Made by a program: the position numbers and the translations under genes. DNA of 64,000 nucleotides, from NCBI RefSeq assembly GCF_018986435.1, contig NZ_JAHMIN010000003.1, positions 1 through 64,000 on the forward strand, written 5' to 3'. The notes beneath the pieces are model-generated. The model saw only the letters and a program-made list of their open reading frames with translations, had not been told where the DNA came from and ran no database searches. Positions 53,187-62,120 of the stretch are shown in pieces (position 1 is the stretch's first letter; the number at the start of each line of letters is the position of its first letter). This DNA comes from Hahella sp. HN01 (lineage in GTDB: Bacteria; Pseudomonadota; Gammaproteobacteria; Pseudomonadales; Oleiphilaceae).

Positions 53187-54875
53187 ATGGATAATTTTTT
53201 CAAGGATAAATATCCCCCCGGAGTTCCATCCGAAGTTGAATTGGGGAAATACAAATCGGTTGTCGACATGTTCGAACAGGCATGTAAACGATACGCGGAC
53301 AAACCTGCGTTTACCGCCGTCGGCGCCACCATGACATATGGCGAAATGGAGAAGCACACGCGCGCATTCGCCGCCTACCTGCAGAATGAAACCAACCTGA
53401 AGCCCGGCGACCGTATCGCTATCCAGATGCCTAACCTGCTGCAATATCCGATCGCTGTTTTCGGCGCCATGCGGGCGGGACTGATCGTGGTTAACACTAA
53501 CCCGCTTTATACCCCGCGGGAAATGGAGCATCAGTTTAACGACTCCGGCGCCAAGGCGCTGGTGGTTCTGGCCAATATGGCTTCGCAGGCGCAGGAAGTG
53601 CTTCCGCATACCGGCGTGGAGCACGTCATTGTGGCGCAGATTCCAGACATGCACCCGCCTATTAAGCGCATGGTGATGAACGCGGCGATCAAGTACGTCA
53701 AGAAAATGGTGCCGCCCTATAATATTCCCAACGCGGTCCCGTTTACTAAAGTCATGTCCATGGGCGCGCGCTACACCTTCAAGCCTGTGGACGTTAACCC
53801 CGAAGATATCGCGGTGTTGCAGTACACCGGCGGCACGACCGGCGTCGCCAAAGGCGCGATGTTGACCCACCGCAACCTGGTTTCCAATGTGGCGCAATTG
53901 AAGCCGTTATTGACGGTGCGTCTGGGTGAAGCCATCGAGACCGTCATTGCTCCGCTGCCGCTGTATCACATTTATTCATTCACTATGAATTGCGGCGTCA
54001 TGCTGGATACCGGCAACCACAGTATTTTGATTCCCAACCCGCGGGATTTCGACGGCTTTATCAAAGAGCTGGGCAAATGGAAATTCACAGCGTTCCTGGG
54101 CATCAATACGCTGTTCGTGGCGCTTTGCAACAATGAAAAATTCCAGGAGCTGGATTTTACTTCCCTGAAAGTGACTGCCGCAGGGGGCATGGCGCTGACC
54201 AGCGATACGGCGAAAATGTGGAAGAAAGTCACGGGTTGTGATGTGACGGAAGGCTACGGCATGACAGAAACCTCGCCGGTGGTTTCCATCAACCCCATGA
54301 ACGCCATTCAAATCGGCACTATCGGTCTGCCGATTCCCAATACCATGGTGAAGATCATGGATGACGAAGGTAAAGACCTTACCGTTGGGGAAGTCGGCGA
54401 GCTGTGCGTTAAAGGCCCTCAGGTCATGAAAGGTTACTGGCAGCGTCCGGATGAGACCGCCAAAACCATGACTGAAGACGGCTGGCTGAAAACCGGCGAT
54501 ATCGCCATGGTGCAGAACGACGGCTACCTGCGCATTGTGGATCGTAAGAAAGATATGATTCTGGTGTCTGGTTTCAACGTCTATCCCAACGAAATTGAAG
54601 ATGTAGTCACCAGTCATCCGGATGTGGTTGAGTGCGCGGCGATTGGCGTGCCTGACCTGAAAAGCGGCGAAGTGGTGAAAGTGTTCGTTGTGAAGAGCAA
54701 TCCCAATCTGACTGAAAGCGCGCTGAAAGAGTTCTGTCGCGAGCGCCTGACCGCTTACAAGGTGCCCAAGACCATCGAGTTCCGCGATGAATTGCCGAAA
54801 ACCAATGTCGGTAAGATTCTGCGCCGGGAGCTGCGCGATGAGGAAATCAAAAAGCAGAAAGACAAAGCGGCGTAA
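53187..54875 (+). CDS. fadD: Long-chain fatty acyl-CoA synthetase
   Basis: 562 residues, the length of E. coli FadD. Activates fatty acids to CoA esters via acyl-AMP. The P-loop-like YTGGTTGVAKGA is at ~213, GYGMTETSPV and the A8-A10 region (GWLKTGDIAMV, YPNEIEDV, PKTNVGKILRREL) are intact. Ribosome binding site GGAGATAG precedes the ATG. Followed by a strong terminator, so monocistronic. Confidence 0.95.
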   Translation: MDNFFKDKYPPGVPSEVELGKYKSVVDMFEQACKRYADKPAFTAVGATMTYGEMEKHTRAFAAYLQNETNLKPGDRIAIQMPNLLQYPIAVFGAMRAGLIVVNTNPLYTPREMEHQFNDSGAKALVVLANMASQAQEVLPHTGVEHVIVAQIPDMHPPIKRMVMNAAIKYVKKMVPPYNIPNAVPFTKVMSMGARYTFKPVDVNPEDIAVLQYTGGTTGVAKGAMLTHRNLVSNVAQLKPLLTVRLGEAIETVIAPLPLYHIYSFTMNCGVMLDTGNHSILIPNPRDFDGFIKELGKWKFTAFLGINTLFVALCNNEKFQELDFTSLKVTAAGGMALTSDTAKMWKKVTGCDVTEGYGMTETSPVVSINPMNAIQIGTIGLPIPNTMVKIMDDEGKDLTVGEVGELCVKGPQVMKGYWQRPDETAKTMTEDGWLKTGDIAMVQNDGYLRIVDRKKDMILVSGFNVYPNEIEDVVTSHPDVVECAAIGVPDLKSGEVVKVFVVKSNPNLTESALKEFCRERLTAYKVPKTIEFRDELPKTNVGKILRRELRDEEIKKQKDKAA

Positions 54876-54902
54876 CTCTGCGCAGCGAGTTCAAGAAAGC
54901 TG

Positions 54903-54925
54903 AAAAGCGGGCGAGAGCCCGCTTT
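54903..54925 (+). terminator. Terminator after fadD
   Basis: AAAAGCGGGC-GAGA-GCCCGCTTTTT: a perfect GC stem of six pairs extended by A-T pairs, with a T-run. Twenty-eight bp after the fadD stop. Confidence 0.9.
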
Positions 54926-54976
54926 TTGTGTTATTAAAGGCGGGTTCTTTCAGTTGTAGAGCGTTGTTAATTGATT

Positions 54977-55366
54977 ATGCAGAAAGCGGTCAGTCTATTC
55001 GCCCTTGGGTTTCTGGCGTTTATTCTATGGATTATCTATCTGGCGGATACTGGTGGAGCGAGCATTTTCTTCGACTTCGTCCAATCCATTCCCTATGGCG
55101 ATAAACTGGGGCACTTTTGCTTATTCGGAGTTCTTACCCTGGCCGCTAACTTCGCCTTCAAAACCAAACACCTGAAACTGGGCCCGATTCCTCTCTATGT
55201 CGGCGCGCTTTGCGTGCTTACATTCGCAATAGGGGAAGAGTTGACGCAGGCATTCTTTCCGTCCCGCACGCTGGACATCACCGATGTCATGGCGGATGTG
55301 GCCAGCATTGCGTTTTTTTCCTGGGTGACCCTATTGCTGTCCGCCAATAAGGCGGCTGAATCTTAA
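54977..55366 (+). CDS. VanZ-like membrane protein
   Basis: 129 residues from ATG 54977; TTG 54971 is also in frame. About four membrane segments; family features DKLGHFCLFGVLT, GEELTQAFFPSRTLDITDVMADVA (the acidic E...D..D pattern) match VanZ/Teicoplanin-resistance-like proteins. These are widespread and generally not antibiotic resistance genes; the function is unknown. Stands alone. Confidence 0.8.
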   Translation: MQKAVSLFALGFLAFILWIIYLADTGGASIFFDFVQSIPYGDKLGHFCLFGVLTLAANFAFKTKHLKLGPIPLYVGALCVLTFAIGEELTQAFFPSRTLDITDVMADVASIAFFSWVTLLLSANKAAES

Positions 55367-55626
55367 TATTGTATTGGGCTTTGCGCCGCACGTTTTAAAT
55401 TCTTCATGAAGAGTGAAGAGAACAACCGGTGTCATTAATAAAATAATGAAACTTGATGTCGTGGATAGTCGCGCCAGTGGTTAGTTTTCTGAGTGCAAAT
55501 TACGAGTATGACTGCCTGAATTTCAAGCTGTTGCGTGGTTACGCTATCCCATTTACCGCTTAACTATTAACCCATTTCCCGCTAACATCCGCATCCTGAA
55601 TTAGTATTGGTTAAAAAGTATATTAC

Positions 55627-58600
55627 ATGTCGAGTGAGTCTCGTTTTGACCCGTCCCTGGTGTTAATCAAAGATCGTTTTAGATTGCAGAGGCAATGGCG
55701 GGAAATCGCAAAGGGTTCTGTTGCGGAAAAGGACGTTGAAAAGTTCTGGCGCGCGACATTGCGTTCTATGGAAATTCGGGCGACGCGCCTGCAAGCGATG
55801 CCGCAAGTGCGGTATCCGGATAATCTGCCAGTTGTCGATAAGCTGGAAGAGATCAAAAAAGCCATTTCTGAAAATCAGGTGGTTATCATCGCCGGTGAGA
55901 CCGGCTCCGGTAAAACCACGCAGTTGCCGAAAATCTGTCTGGATCTGGGGCGTGGCGTGGACGGTTTGATCGGCCACACGCAGCCTCGTCGTCTGGCGGC
56001 GCGCTCCGTCGCTAACCGCATTGCCGAGGAGCTGAGCTGCGAAGTTGGTAAGCAGGTGGGGTATCAGGTTCGTTTTACTGATCATACCGACGACAGCACG
56101 TTGGTGAAGTTGATGACCGACGGCATACTGCTGGCGGAAACCCAGAATGACCGTTTCCTCAATCGTTACGACACGATCATTATCGATGAAGCCCATGAGC
56201 GCTCGTTAAATATCGACTTCCTGATCGGTTATCTGAAAAACCTCCTGCCCAAGCGGCCCGACCTCAAAATCATCATCACCTCCGCCACGATTGACCTGGA
56301 ACGCTTCTCCGAACACTTCAATGGAGCGCCTGTGGTGGAAGTGTCTGGCCGCACTTATCCGGTAGAGCTGCATTACCGTCCCTTGATCACTATGGACGAC
56401 GAGGTGGATATCGGTCTGCAGGATGGCGTTGTGCATGTGATTCGGGAAATCGAGCAGATGGAGCGTGAGCAGCGCAAACCACCCGGAGATATCCTGATAT
56501 TCATGGTTGGAGAGCGGGAGATTCGCGAGACTGCGCAGAGATTGCGTAAAGAAGAATTTCGTAATACGGAAATCCTTCCCCTGTACGCGCGACTCAGTAA
56601 TCAGGAGCAGAACCGTATTTTCCAGTCCCATGGCGGGCGTCGCATTGTCGTCTCCACCAACGTGGCGGAAACCTCCCTTACGGTGCCGGGCATTCGTTAT
56701 GTGATCGATCCGGGGCAGGTGCGTATCAGCCGCTATTCATACCGCTCCAAAGTGCAACGACTGCCGATAGAGGCGATTTCGCAGGCCAGCGCCGAGCAGC
56801 GTAAAGGTCGCTGCGGTCGTGTGGCGGAGGGCGTGTGTTTCCGGCTGTACTCGGAAGAGGACTTCGTCGGTCGCGCCCCCTTCACCGATCCGGAAATTCT
56901 GCGCACCAACCTGGCGTCGGTCATCCTGCAGATGCTTTCGTTGCGTCTGGGCGATATCCAGAAGTTCCCTTTCATGCAGAAGCCGGACAAGCGTTATATC
57001 AATGACGGCTACAAGCTGCTGGAAGAGCTGGGCGCGGTAAACGCGCAACGGCAGATGACGGCGATAGGGCGGACCCTGGCGCGTTTCCCCATTGATCCTC
57101 GTCTGGCGCGAATGCTGGTGGCCGCTGCGGAAGGGCATTGCCTGAAAGAGATGCTGATTATTGTTTCCGCCCTGGCGGTGCAAGATCCAAGGGAGCGTCC
57201 CATGGAATTCCAGCAGGCGGCGGATGAAAAGCATGCGCAATGGGCGGATGAGCAATCCGACTTCGTCAGCCTGCTGAACCTGTGGAACGGTTATGAGACG
57301 CAGCGCCAGGAGTTGAGCGCGAATCAACTGCGCAACTTCTGCAAGAAAAACTTCCTGTCTTTCCTGAGAATGCGCGAGTGGCGTGACACTCATCGCCAGC
57401 TGTTGTTGCTCTGCCATGAGCAAAGCTACAAAGAAAACACGGAGCCCGCTGCTTATGACGAACTGCATCAGGCTCTATTGGCGGGGCTGATTACCCAAAT
57501 TGGTCAGAAAGACGAAAAGGGCGAGTACGCCGGTCCTCGTCAGCGCAAGTTTGTGATCTTTCCGGGGTCGAAAGTACGGAAAAAGGCGCCGAACTGGATT
57601 ATGTCGGCGGAAGTGGTGGAAACCAGTCGCCTGTTCGCCCGCACCGTCGCTCGCATGGAGCCCGGCTGGATAGAAAAGGTTGCGCCGCAACTGCTGAAGA
57701 GCAGTTATCTGGAGCCGCACTGGTCGAAAAAGCGAGGTGAGGCGCTGGCGTTTCAGCAGGTCTCTTTGTATGGCCTGATTGTGGTGCCGCGTCGCCAAGT
57801 GAGCTACGGCCGCATTGATCCGCAGTTCAGTCGCGAGGCGTTGATCCGGGAAGGGCTTATTGAAGGCGAGATCAACAGCCGCCTGCCGTTTATTCTGCAC
57901 AATGCGGAATGCCGGGAAGAAGTGGAGCAGATAGAAGCCAAAGCCCGTCGTCGCGACCTGTTGGTTGATGACGAAGTGTTGTTCCAGTTCTACGATGAGC
58001 AACTGCCCGCGGACATCACCACCGTCAAAGGGTTGGAGTATTGGTACAAGCGCTTGTCGGAGGGTGACAAAAAGGCGTTGCTGTTATCGCCGGAAGCGCT
58101 GTTGCGAGTGCTGCCGGAGGTGAAGCTGGAAGAGCAGTTTCCCGACGCATTATTGTGGAATGGGCAGCAATTTCAGCTGAGCTACAAGTTTGAGCCGGGC
58201 GCGAAAGAAGATGGCGTGACGGTGCGCATGCCCGCCGCAGCCATGGCGCAGGCGCCAGTGGGTCTTCTGGACTGGTTGGCCCCGGGAATGCGTAAAGAGA
58301 AGTGCGAGGCGTTGATTCGCTCGCTGCCGAAGGCGATTCGGAAAAACTTTGTGCCTGTCCCTGATTTCGCTAAGGCGGCCAGTGACGCCATGGTTCCGGA
58401 TAACCATCCCATGTCTCTGGCGTTGGGTGAGCAGTTGCGCAAAATGACCGGCATGCAGGTCGCTCCTGAGCAATGGGATGAATCCCTGCTGCCGCCTCAT
58501 CTGCGCATGAATATCCAGGTAGTGGACAGCCAGGGCGGCGTGATTGACCAGGGACGAGATTATCATGAGTTGGTTAAAAGGCTTGAAGGACGCCTGGAAA

Positions 58601-59499
58601 AGTTGGCGCAGGAATCCGGAACCTTGTTCAAAGAGCAGGCAGGGCTGACTGAATGGAGCTTCGGCGCCATGCAGGAGAAAGTCGCCGTCAGCCAGGCGGG
58701 CGCCAGTCTGTTCCTGTATCCCTATTTGCAGGATCAGGGAACGTCCGTAGCGTTAAAGTCGGCGTTCGACGCGGGGTTCGCGCAGGCGCAGCACCGTCTC
58801 GGCATGGCGCGGCTGATCATGCTGAGGCTGGCGGATACGGTGAAGTATCTGAAGAAGAATCTGCCCAAGCTGAAAGAGATTGGATTGTACTATGCGCCAA
58901 CCGGAAAGCTGGATGGTCTGGTGGACGAGCTTGCCTTGACGGCCTGTATCGAGGTCTTTCTTAAAGACAAACCTGCCATCGCCAACGCAGATGAGTTCAC
59001 TCGACGGGTGCAGCAGTATAAGGCGGATTTAATTCCCAAAGCGGAAGAGCTTGCGTTGTTGCTGCATGAAATTTTGCAGGCCTATCACCGCATAACCAAA
59101 GCACTGAGCAAAAACACGGTTTTGGCGCTGGCGATGTTTTTGGGAGATGTGAAGCGGCAGCTGCAGCACTTGGTGTACCCCGGGTTTCTCACGGAAGCGC
59201 CGCTGGAATGGTTGCGGCAATATCCGCGCTACCTTGCCGCGATCGAGGAGCGGTTGGACAAGATGCCACGGCAGATCACTCAGGAGCGCCAGTTTCAACT
59301 GATGTTCGAGACGCTATGGTCACAATACAACGCGAGAAAAGAGAAGCACCAACGGGAAGGTTATGTGGATGAAGAGCTCGCCAATTTCCGCTGGATGTTG
59401 GAGGAGTATCGGGTTTCCTATTTTGCGCAGAAGCTAGGCACCCTCATGAGCGTGTCTGAGAAGAAGCTTCAGAAGCAATGGGAAAAAGTCCGAATTTAA
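55627..59499 (+). CDS. hrpA: ATP-dependent RNA helicase HrpA
   Basis: 1290 residues, as in E. coli (1300). DEAH-box helicase with Walker A GETGSGKTTQLP (~92), DEAH in IIIDEAHERSLN (~188), SATID motif III and QRKGRCGRVAEG motif VI, followed by HA2/OB-fold domains and the long C-terminal DUF3418-type region. HrpA helps rescue stalled ribosomes and process some mRNAs. Monocistronic, 260 bp after the VanZ-like gene; that gap shows nothing else. Confidence 0.96.
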   Translation: MSSESRFDPSLVLIKDRFRLQRQWREIAKGSVAEKDVEKFWRATLRSMEIRATRLQAMPQVRYPDNLPVVDKLEEIKKAISENQVVIIAGETGSGKTTQLPKICLDLGRGVDGLIGHTQPRRLAARSVANRIAEELSCEVGKQVGYQVRFTDHTDDSTLVKLMTDGILLAETQNDRFLNRYDTIIIDEAHERSLNIDFLIGYLKNLLPKRPDLKIIITSATIDLERFSEHFNGAPVVEVSGRTYPVELHYRPLITMDDEVDIGLQDGVVHVIREIEQMEREQRKPPGDILIFMVGEREIRETAQRLRKEEFRNTEILPLYARLSNQEQNRIFQSHGGRRIVVSTNVAETSLTVPGIRYVIDPGQVRISRYSYRSKVQRLPIEAISQASAEQRKGRCGRVAEGVCFRLYSEEDFVGRAPFTDPEILRTNLASVILQMLSLRLGDIQKFPFMQKPDKRYINDGYKLLEELGAVNAQRQMTAIGRTLARFPIDPRLARMLVAAAEGHCLKEMLIIVSALAVQDPRERPMEFQQAADEKHAQWADEQSDFVSLLNLWNGYETQRQELSANQLRNFCKKNFLSFLRMREWRDTHRQLLLLCHEQSYKENTEPAAYDELHQALLAGLITQIGQKDEKGEYAGPRQRKFVIFPGSKVRKKAPNWIMSAEVVETSRLFARTVARMEPGWIEKVAPQLLKSSYLEPHWSKKRGEALAFQQVSLYGLIVVPRRQVSYGRIDPQFSREALIREGLIEGEINSRLPFILHNAECREEVEQIEAKARRRDLLVDDEVLFQFYDEQLPADITTVKGLEYWYKRLSEGDKKALLLSPEALLRVLPEVKLEEQFPDALLWNGQQFQLSYKFEPGAKEDGVTVRMPAAAMAQAPVGLLDWLAPGMRKEKCEALIRSLPKAIRKNFVPVPDFAKAASDAMVPDNHPMSLALGEQLRKMTGMQVAPEQWDESLLPPHLRMNIQVVDSQGGVIDQGRDYHELVKRLEGRLEKLAQESGTLFKEQAGLTEWSFGAMQEKVAVSQAGASLFLYPYLQDQGTSVALKSAFDAGFAQAQHRLGMARLIMLRLADTVKYLKKNLPKLKEIGLYYAPTGKLDGLVDELALTACIEVFLKDKPAIANADEFTRRVQQYKADLIPKAEELALLLHEILQAYHRITKALSKNTVLALAMFLGDVKRQLQHLVYPGFLTEAPLEWLRQYPRYLAAIEERLDKMPRQITQERQFQLMFETLWSQYNARKEKHQREGYVDEELANFRWMLEEYRVSYFAQKLGTLMSVSEKKLQKQWEKVRI

Positions 59500-59536
59500 T
59501 TCTGCTTCTTAACATAATGGTCACATTCTTCTGGGC

Positions 59537-59567
59537 GCGCCGGGGCAAATTCATCCAGCCCCGGCGC
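59537..59567 (+). terminator. GC-rich hairpin after hrpA
   Basis: GCGCCGGGGC (59537-59546) and GCCCCGGCGC (59558-59567): perfect 10-bp stem with an 11-nt loop. T-run is poor (TGTTATG), so termination strength is uncertain. Confidence 0.55.
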
Positions 59568-59635
59568 TGTTATGTGCTAAGATTTCTCGTCAATACGCGA
59601 GTGCAATAACTAATTAAATAAGTAGAGGCTGAATC

Positions 59636-60757
59636 GTGAGTTCTGTAGTCATTAGCGGCACGGGCCTGTTTACCCCGGCTTACAGCATATCCAATGAAGA
59701 GCTGGTGGCTTCGTTTAACGCCTATGTGCAACGTTTTAACGAAGAGAACAAAGAGAAAATCGAGTCAGGGGAAGTCGCCGCGCTACAAGAATCCTCGGCT
59801 GATTTTATCCTCAAAGCATCCGGCATCAAAAGTCGCTACGTTCTGGACAAAGAGGGCGTACTGGACGTAGACCGTATGCATCCCTATATCCCAGAGCGCA
59901 GCAACGAAGAGCCAAGCGTGCAGTGTGAAATGGCGGTCGATGCGGCGAAAAAAGCCATGACTGAAGCGGGCAAGACCCCGGCGGACATTGATGCGGTCAT
60001 TGTCGCCTGTTCAAACCTGCAACGCGCTTATCCCGCAGTGGCGGTGGAAGTGCAGAGCGCCTTGGGCATTGACGGTTTCGCCTACGACATGAACGTCGCC
60101 TGTTCTTCCGCTACGTTTGGCATTCAGGCTGCGGTCAACGCGATTGAATCCGGTTCCGCTCGCGCGGTATTGGTGGTGAATCCGGAAATTTGCTCCAGCC
60201 ACTTGAATTTCAGGGATCGCGACAGCCACTTTATCTTTGGCGACGCATGCACGGCGATCCTTCTGGAGAAGGCGGAGACAGCGACCAGCCAGCACCAGTT
60301 TGCAGTTATCGGAACCAAGCTTAAGACACTGTTCTCCAACAATATCCGCAATAACTTCGGCTTCTTGAACCGTTGTGATGAGTCCGGGATTGGCAAGCCA
60401 GACAAACTCTTCGTCCAGAATGGGCGCAAGGTGTTTAAAGAAGTGGTGCCAATGGTCTCCGAGATGATTGTGGAGCACTTGGGCGGCAACGATATCGACG
60501 CCTCCAGGCTCAATCGCATGTGGCTGCATCAGGCGAACTTGAGCATGAATCAGCTGATTTCAAAGAGAGTGCTGGGACGAGAGGCGACAGCGGAAGAGGC
60601 TCCAACCATTTTGGACACCTACGCCAACACCAGCTCAGCCGGCTCCATCATCGCATTTCACCTGAACAAGCAGGACCTGAGTGGCGGCGCACTGGGCGTG
60701 ATTTGCTCTTTTGGCGCGGGCTATTCAGCAGGCAGCATTATTGTCCGCAAGGTTTGA
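59636..60757 (+). CDS. Beta-ketoacyl-ACP synthase III family protein
   Basis: 373 residues from GTG 59636 with AGAGG upstream. Thiolase-fold KAS III with the full triad: Cys156 in NVACSSATF, His298 in LHQANLSMN, Asn331 in YANTSSAGS. It is about 50 residues longer than E. coli FabH, with a helical insertion near residues 28-60, as in the FabH-like subgroup that condenses longer acyl groups. Stands alone rather than in the fab cluster, so it may be an alternative initiator of fatty-acid synthesis. Confidence 0.88.
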   Translation: MSSVVISGTGLFTPAYSISNEELVASFNAYVQRFNEENKEKIESGEVAALQESSADFILKASGIKSRYVLDKEGVLDVDRMHPYIPERSNEEPSVQCEMAVDAAKKAMTEAGKTPADIDAVIVACSNLQRAYPAVAVEVQSALGIDGFAYDMNVACSSATFGIQAAVNAIESGSARAVLVVNPEICSSHLNFRDRDSHFIFGDACTAILLEKAETATSQHQFAVIGTKLKTLFSNNIRNNFGFLNRCDESGIGKPDKLFVQNGRKVFKEVVPMVSEMIVEHLGGNDIDASRLNRMWLHQANLSMNQLISKRVLGREATAEEAPTILDTYANTSSAGSIIAFHLNKQDLSGGALGVICSFGAGYSAGSIIVRKV

Positions 60758-60790
60758 TTTAGTCTGAAATCCTGAACTTTCTTTTCTCTG

Positions 60791-60817
60791 GCCGTGGCGA
60801 ATGCGTCGCGGCTTTTT
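60791..60817 (+). terminator. Terminator after the KAS III gene
   Basis: GCCGTGGCG-AATG-CGTCGCGGC: 9-bp stem with two G-T pairs, then TTTTTC. Confidence 0.7.
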
Positions 60818-61237
60818 CATTTCTGAGCCTGACTCCTTCTTTTTCTGGATAGCCAGCGCAACCCGTTTCATTGAACTGTAACTATTCATAAGTGTCATAT
60901 TGAGACAGACTCTCGGACGGGAATTGAGTTGAAGGACGCAAGCTGGGGTCGCGAACCATAAAGCCAGGGCTACAGAGGAATACCTACTTTGAAGTGGACA
61001 CTTTGTCAGGTAGACTGCTCGGCCGTTGCAAAAATGTGAGTTAGCCCGCATATTAAGCGGGCCTTTGAGCCAACCTGCCGCCATATCCAATAAAAATAAG
61101 CGCCCGCGGCCAGTTCAGCATTCCGCGTAGCGACGACATTGAGAGGTCGCCGCAAGAAGACGGAAGCTTTGAGAGTCTTGAATACCGCCGAAGTTAAGCC
61201 AGACTGAAGAATACAGAGAGCCCCCCAAGGCGCTTAA
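60818..61237. other. Intergenic region upstream of mlaA
   Basis: 420 bp with no credible gene. GCCCGC (61044-61049) and GCGGGC (61057-61062) form a 6-bp stem followed by CTTTG, perhaps a leader hairpin or weak terminator. The rest shows no repeat or RNA I recognise; it presumably contains the mlaA promoter and a long leader. Confidence 0.4.
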
Positions 61238-61972
61238 GTGGGATTTATGGATACGAGTAAACCGCAGCATACAAGGCGTTTGTCCGCCGTTTTGTTATTG
61301 TCAATGGCCGCACCCGCAGGGGCGATGGCTTCTCACCCACAGGACCCGTGGGAATCTTACAATAGAAAGGTTTTCGCCTTTAACGAATTTCTCGACGACT
61401 ACTTTCTGCGCCCCGTCGCCAAAGGCTATCGGGCCGTGACCCCGGAAGTCGTCGATCGCTCAATTACGAACTTTTTTGGCAACCTTGGCGATGTCGTCAC
61501 GCTGGCCAACAATATTCTGCAGTTGAAGCATCACGAGGCCGCCGCGACGGCCAGCCGCATCATGTTTAACAGTACTTGGGGAGTTGGCGGTCTGTTCGAT
61601 GTGGCGACAGCCTTTGATATTTCCGTGGACAAAGAGGATTTCGGTCAGACGCTTTGTTATTGGGGCGTACCCCAGGGCAACTATCTGATGCTGCCGTTCC
61701 TGGGGCCAGGCACGATTACCGACACCATTGGCCGCATTCCTGATAGTTATGCGGACCCGGTAGGGTATCTGTTCTCTGAGCCGGAAAGATACATCGCCAG
61801 CGCGACCCGTATTGTCGACAAACGCGCCGATATTATTCCGGCGGAGAATTTGATCCAGGGCGATCGTTATACCTTCGTCAGAAACGCTTATCTGCAGCAG
61901 CGTGAGTTCCTGATCAACGATGGTAAGATCGAAGATCCCTTTACCTCCGACGACTTCGACGAAGACTATTGA
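61238..61972 (+). CDS. mlaA: MlaA (VacJ) phospholipid-retrograde-transport protein
   Basis: 244 residues from GTG 61238 (AAGG 7 bp upstream); ATG 61247 is also possible. Outer-membrane component of the Mla pathway that removes phospholipids from the outer leaflet. Family features: DPWESYNRKVFAFNEFLDDYFLRPVAKGYR, FFGNLGDVVTLANNILQ, GGLFDVA, LPFLGPGTITDTIG. The signal peptide ends around AMA-SHPQ with no cysteine, so this form is not a lipoprotein, unlike E. coli MlaA. No other mla gene is nearby. Confidence 0.9.
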   Translation: MGFMDTSKPQHTRRLSAVLLLSMAAPAGAMASHPQDPWESYNRKVFAFNEFLDDYFLRPVAKGYRAVTPEVVDRSITNFFGNLGDVVTLANNILQLKHHEAAATASRIMFNSTWGVGGLFDVATAFDISVDKEDFGQTLCYWGVPQGNYLMLPFLGPGTITDTIGRIPDSYADPVGYLFSEPERYIASATRIVDKRADIIPAENLIQGDRYTFVRNAYLQQREFLINDGKIEDPFTSDDFDEDY

Positions 61973-62120
61973 TCCTGTCAGGCGGGAGCCAGTCTCTCGC
62001 CGCCGCCTTCTCATTCTCATCCTTTTTCTCGCCACGTCTCTTCCCGTCCTTCACTCGTATAGCTACTTGCGGCCCTCCCTGTCCGATAAGCTATATTTAA
62101 TCTAAGGATTTGATAGCTGG

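Noticed and set aside
54977-55366. VanZ-like protein as an antibiotic resistance gene
   Set aside because: The family is broad and the usual van partners are absent.
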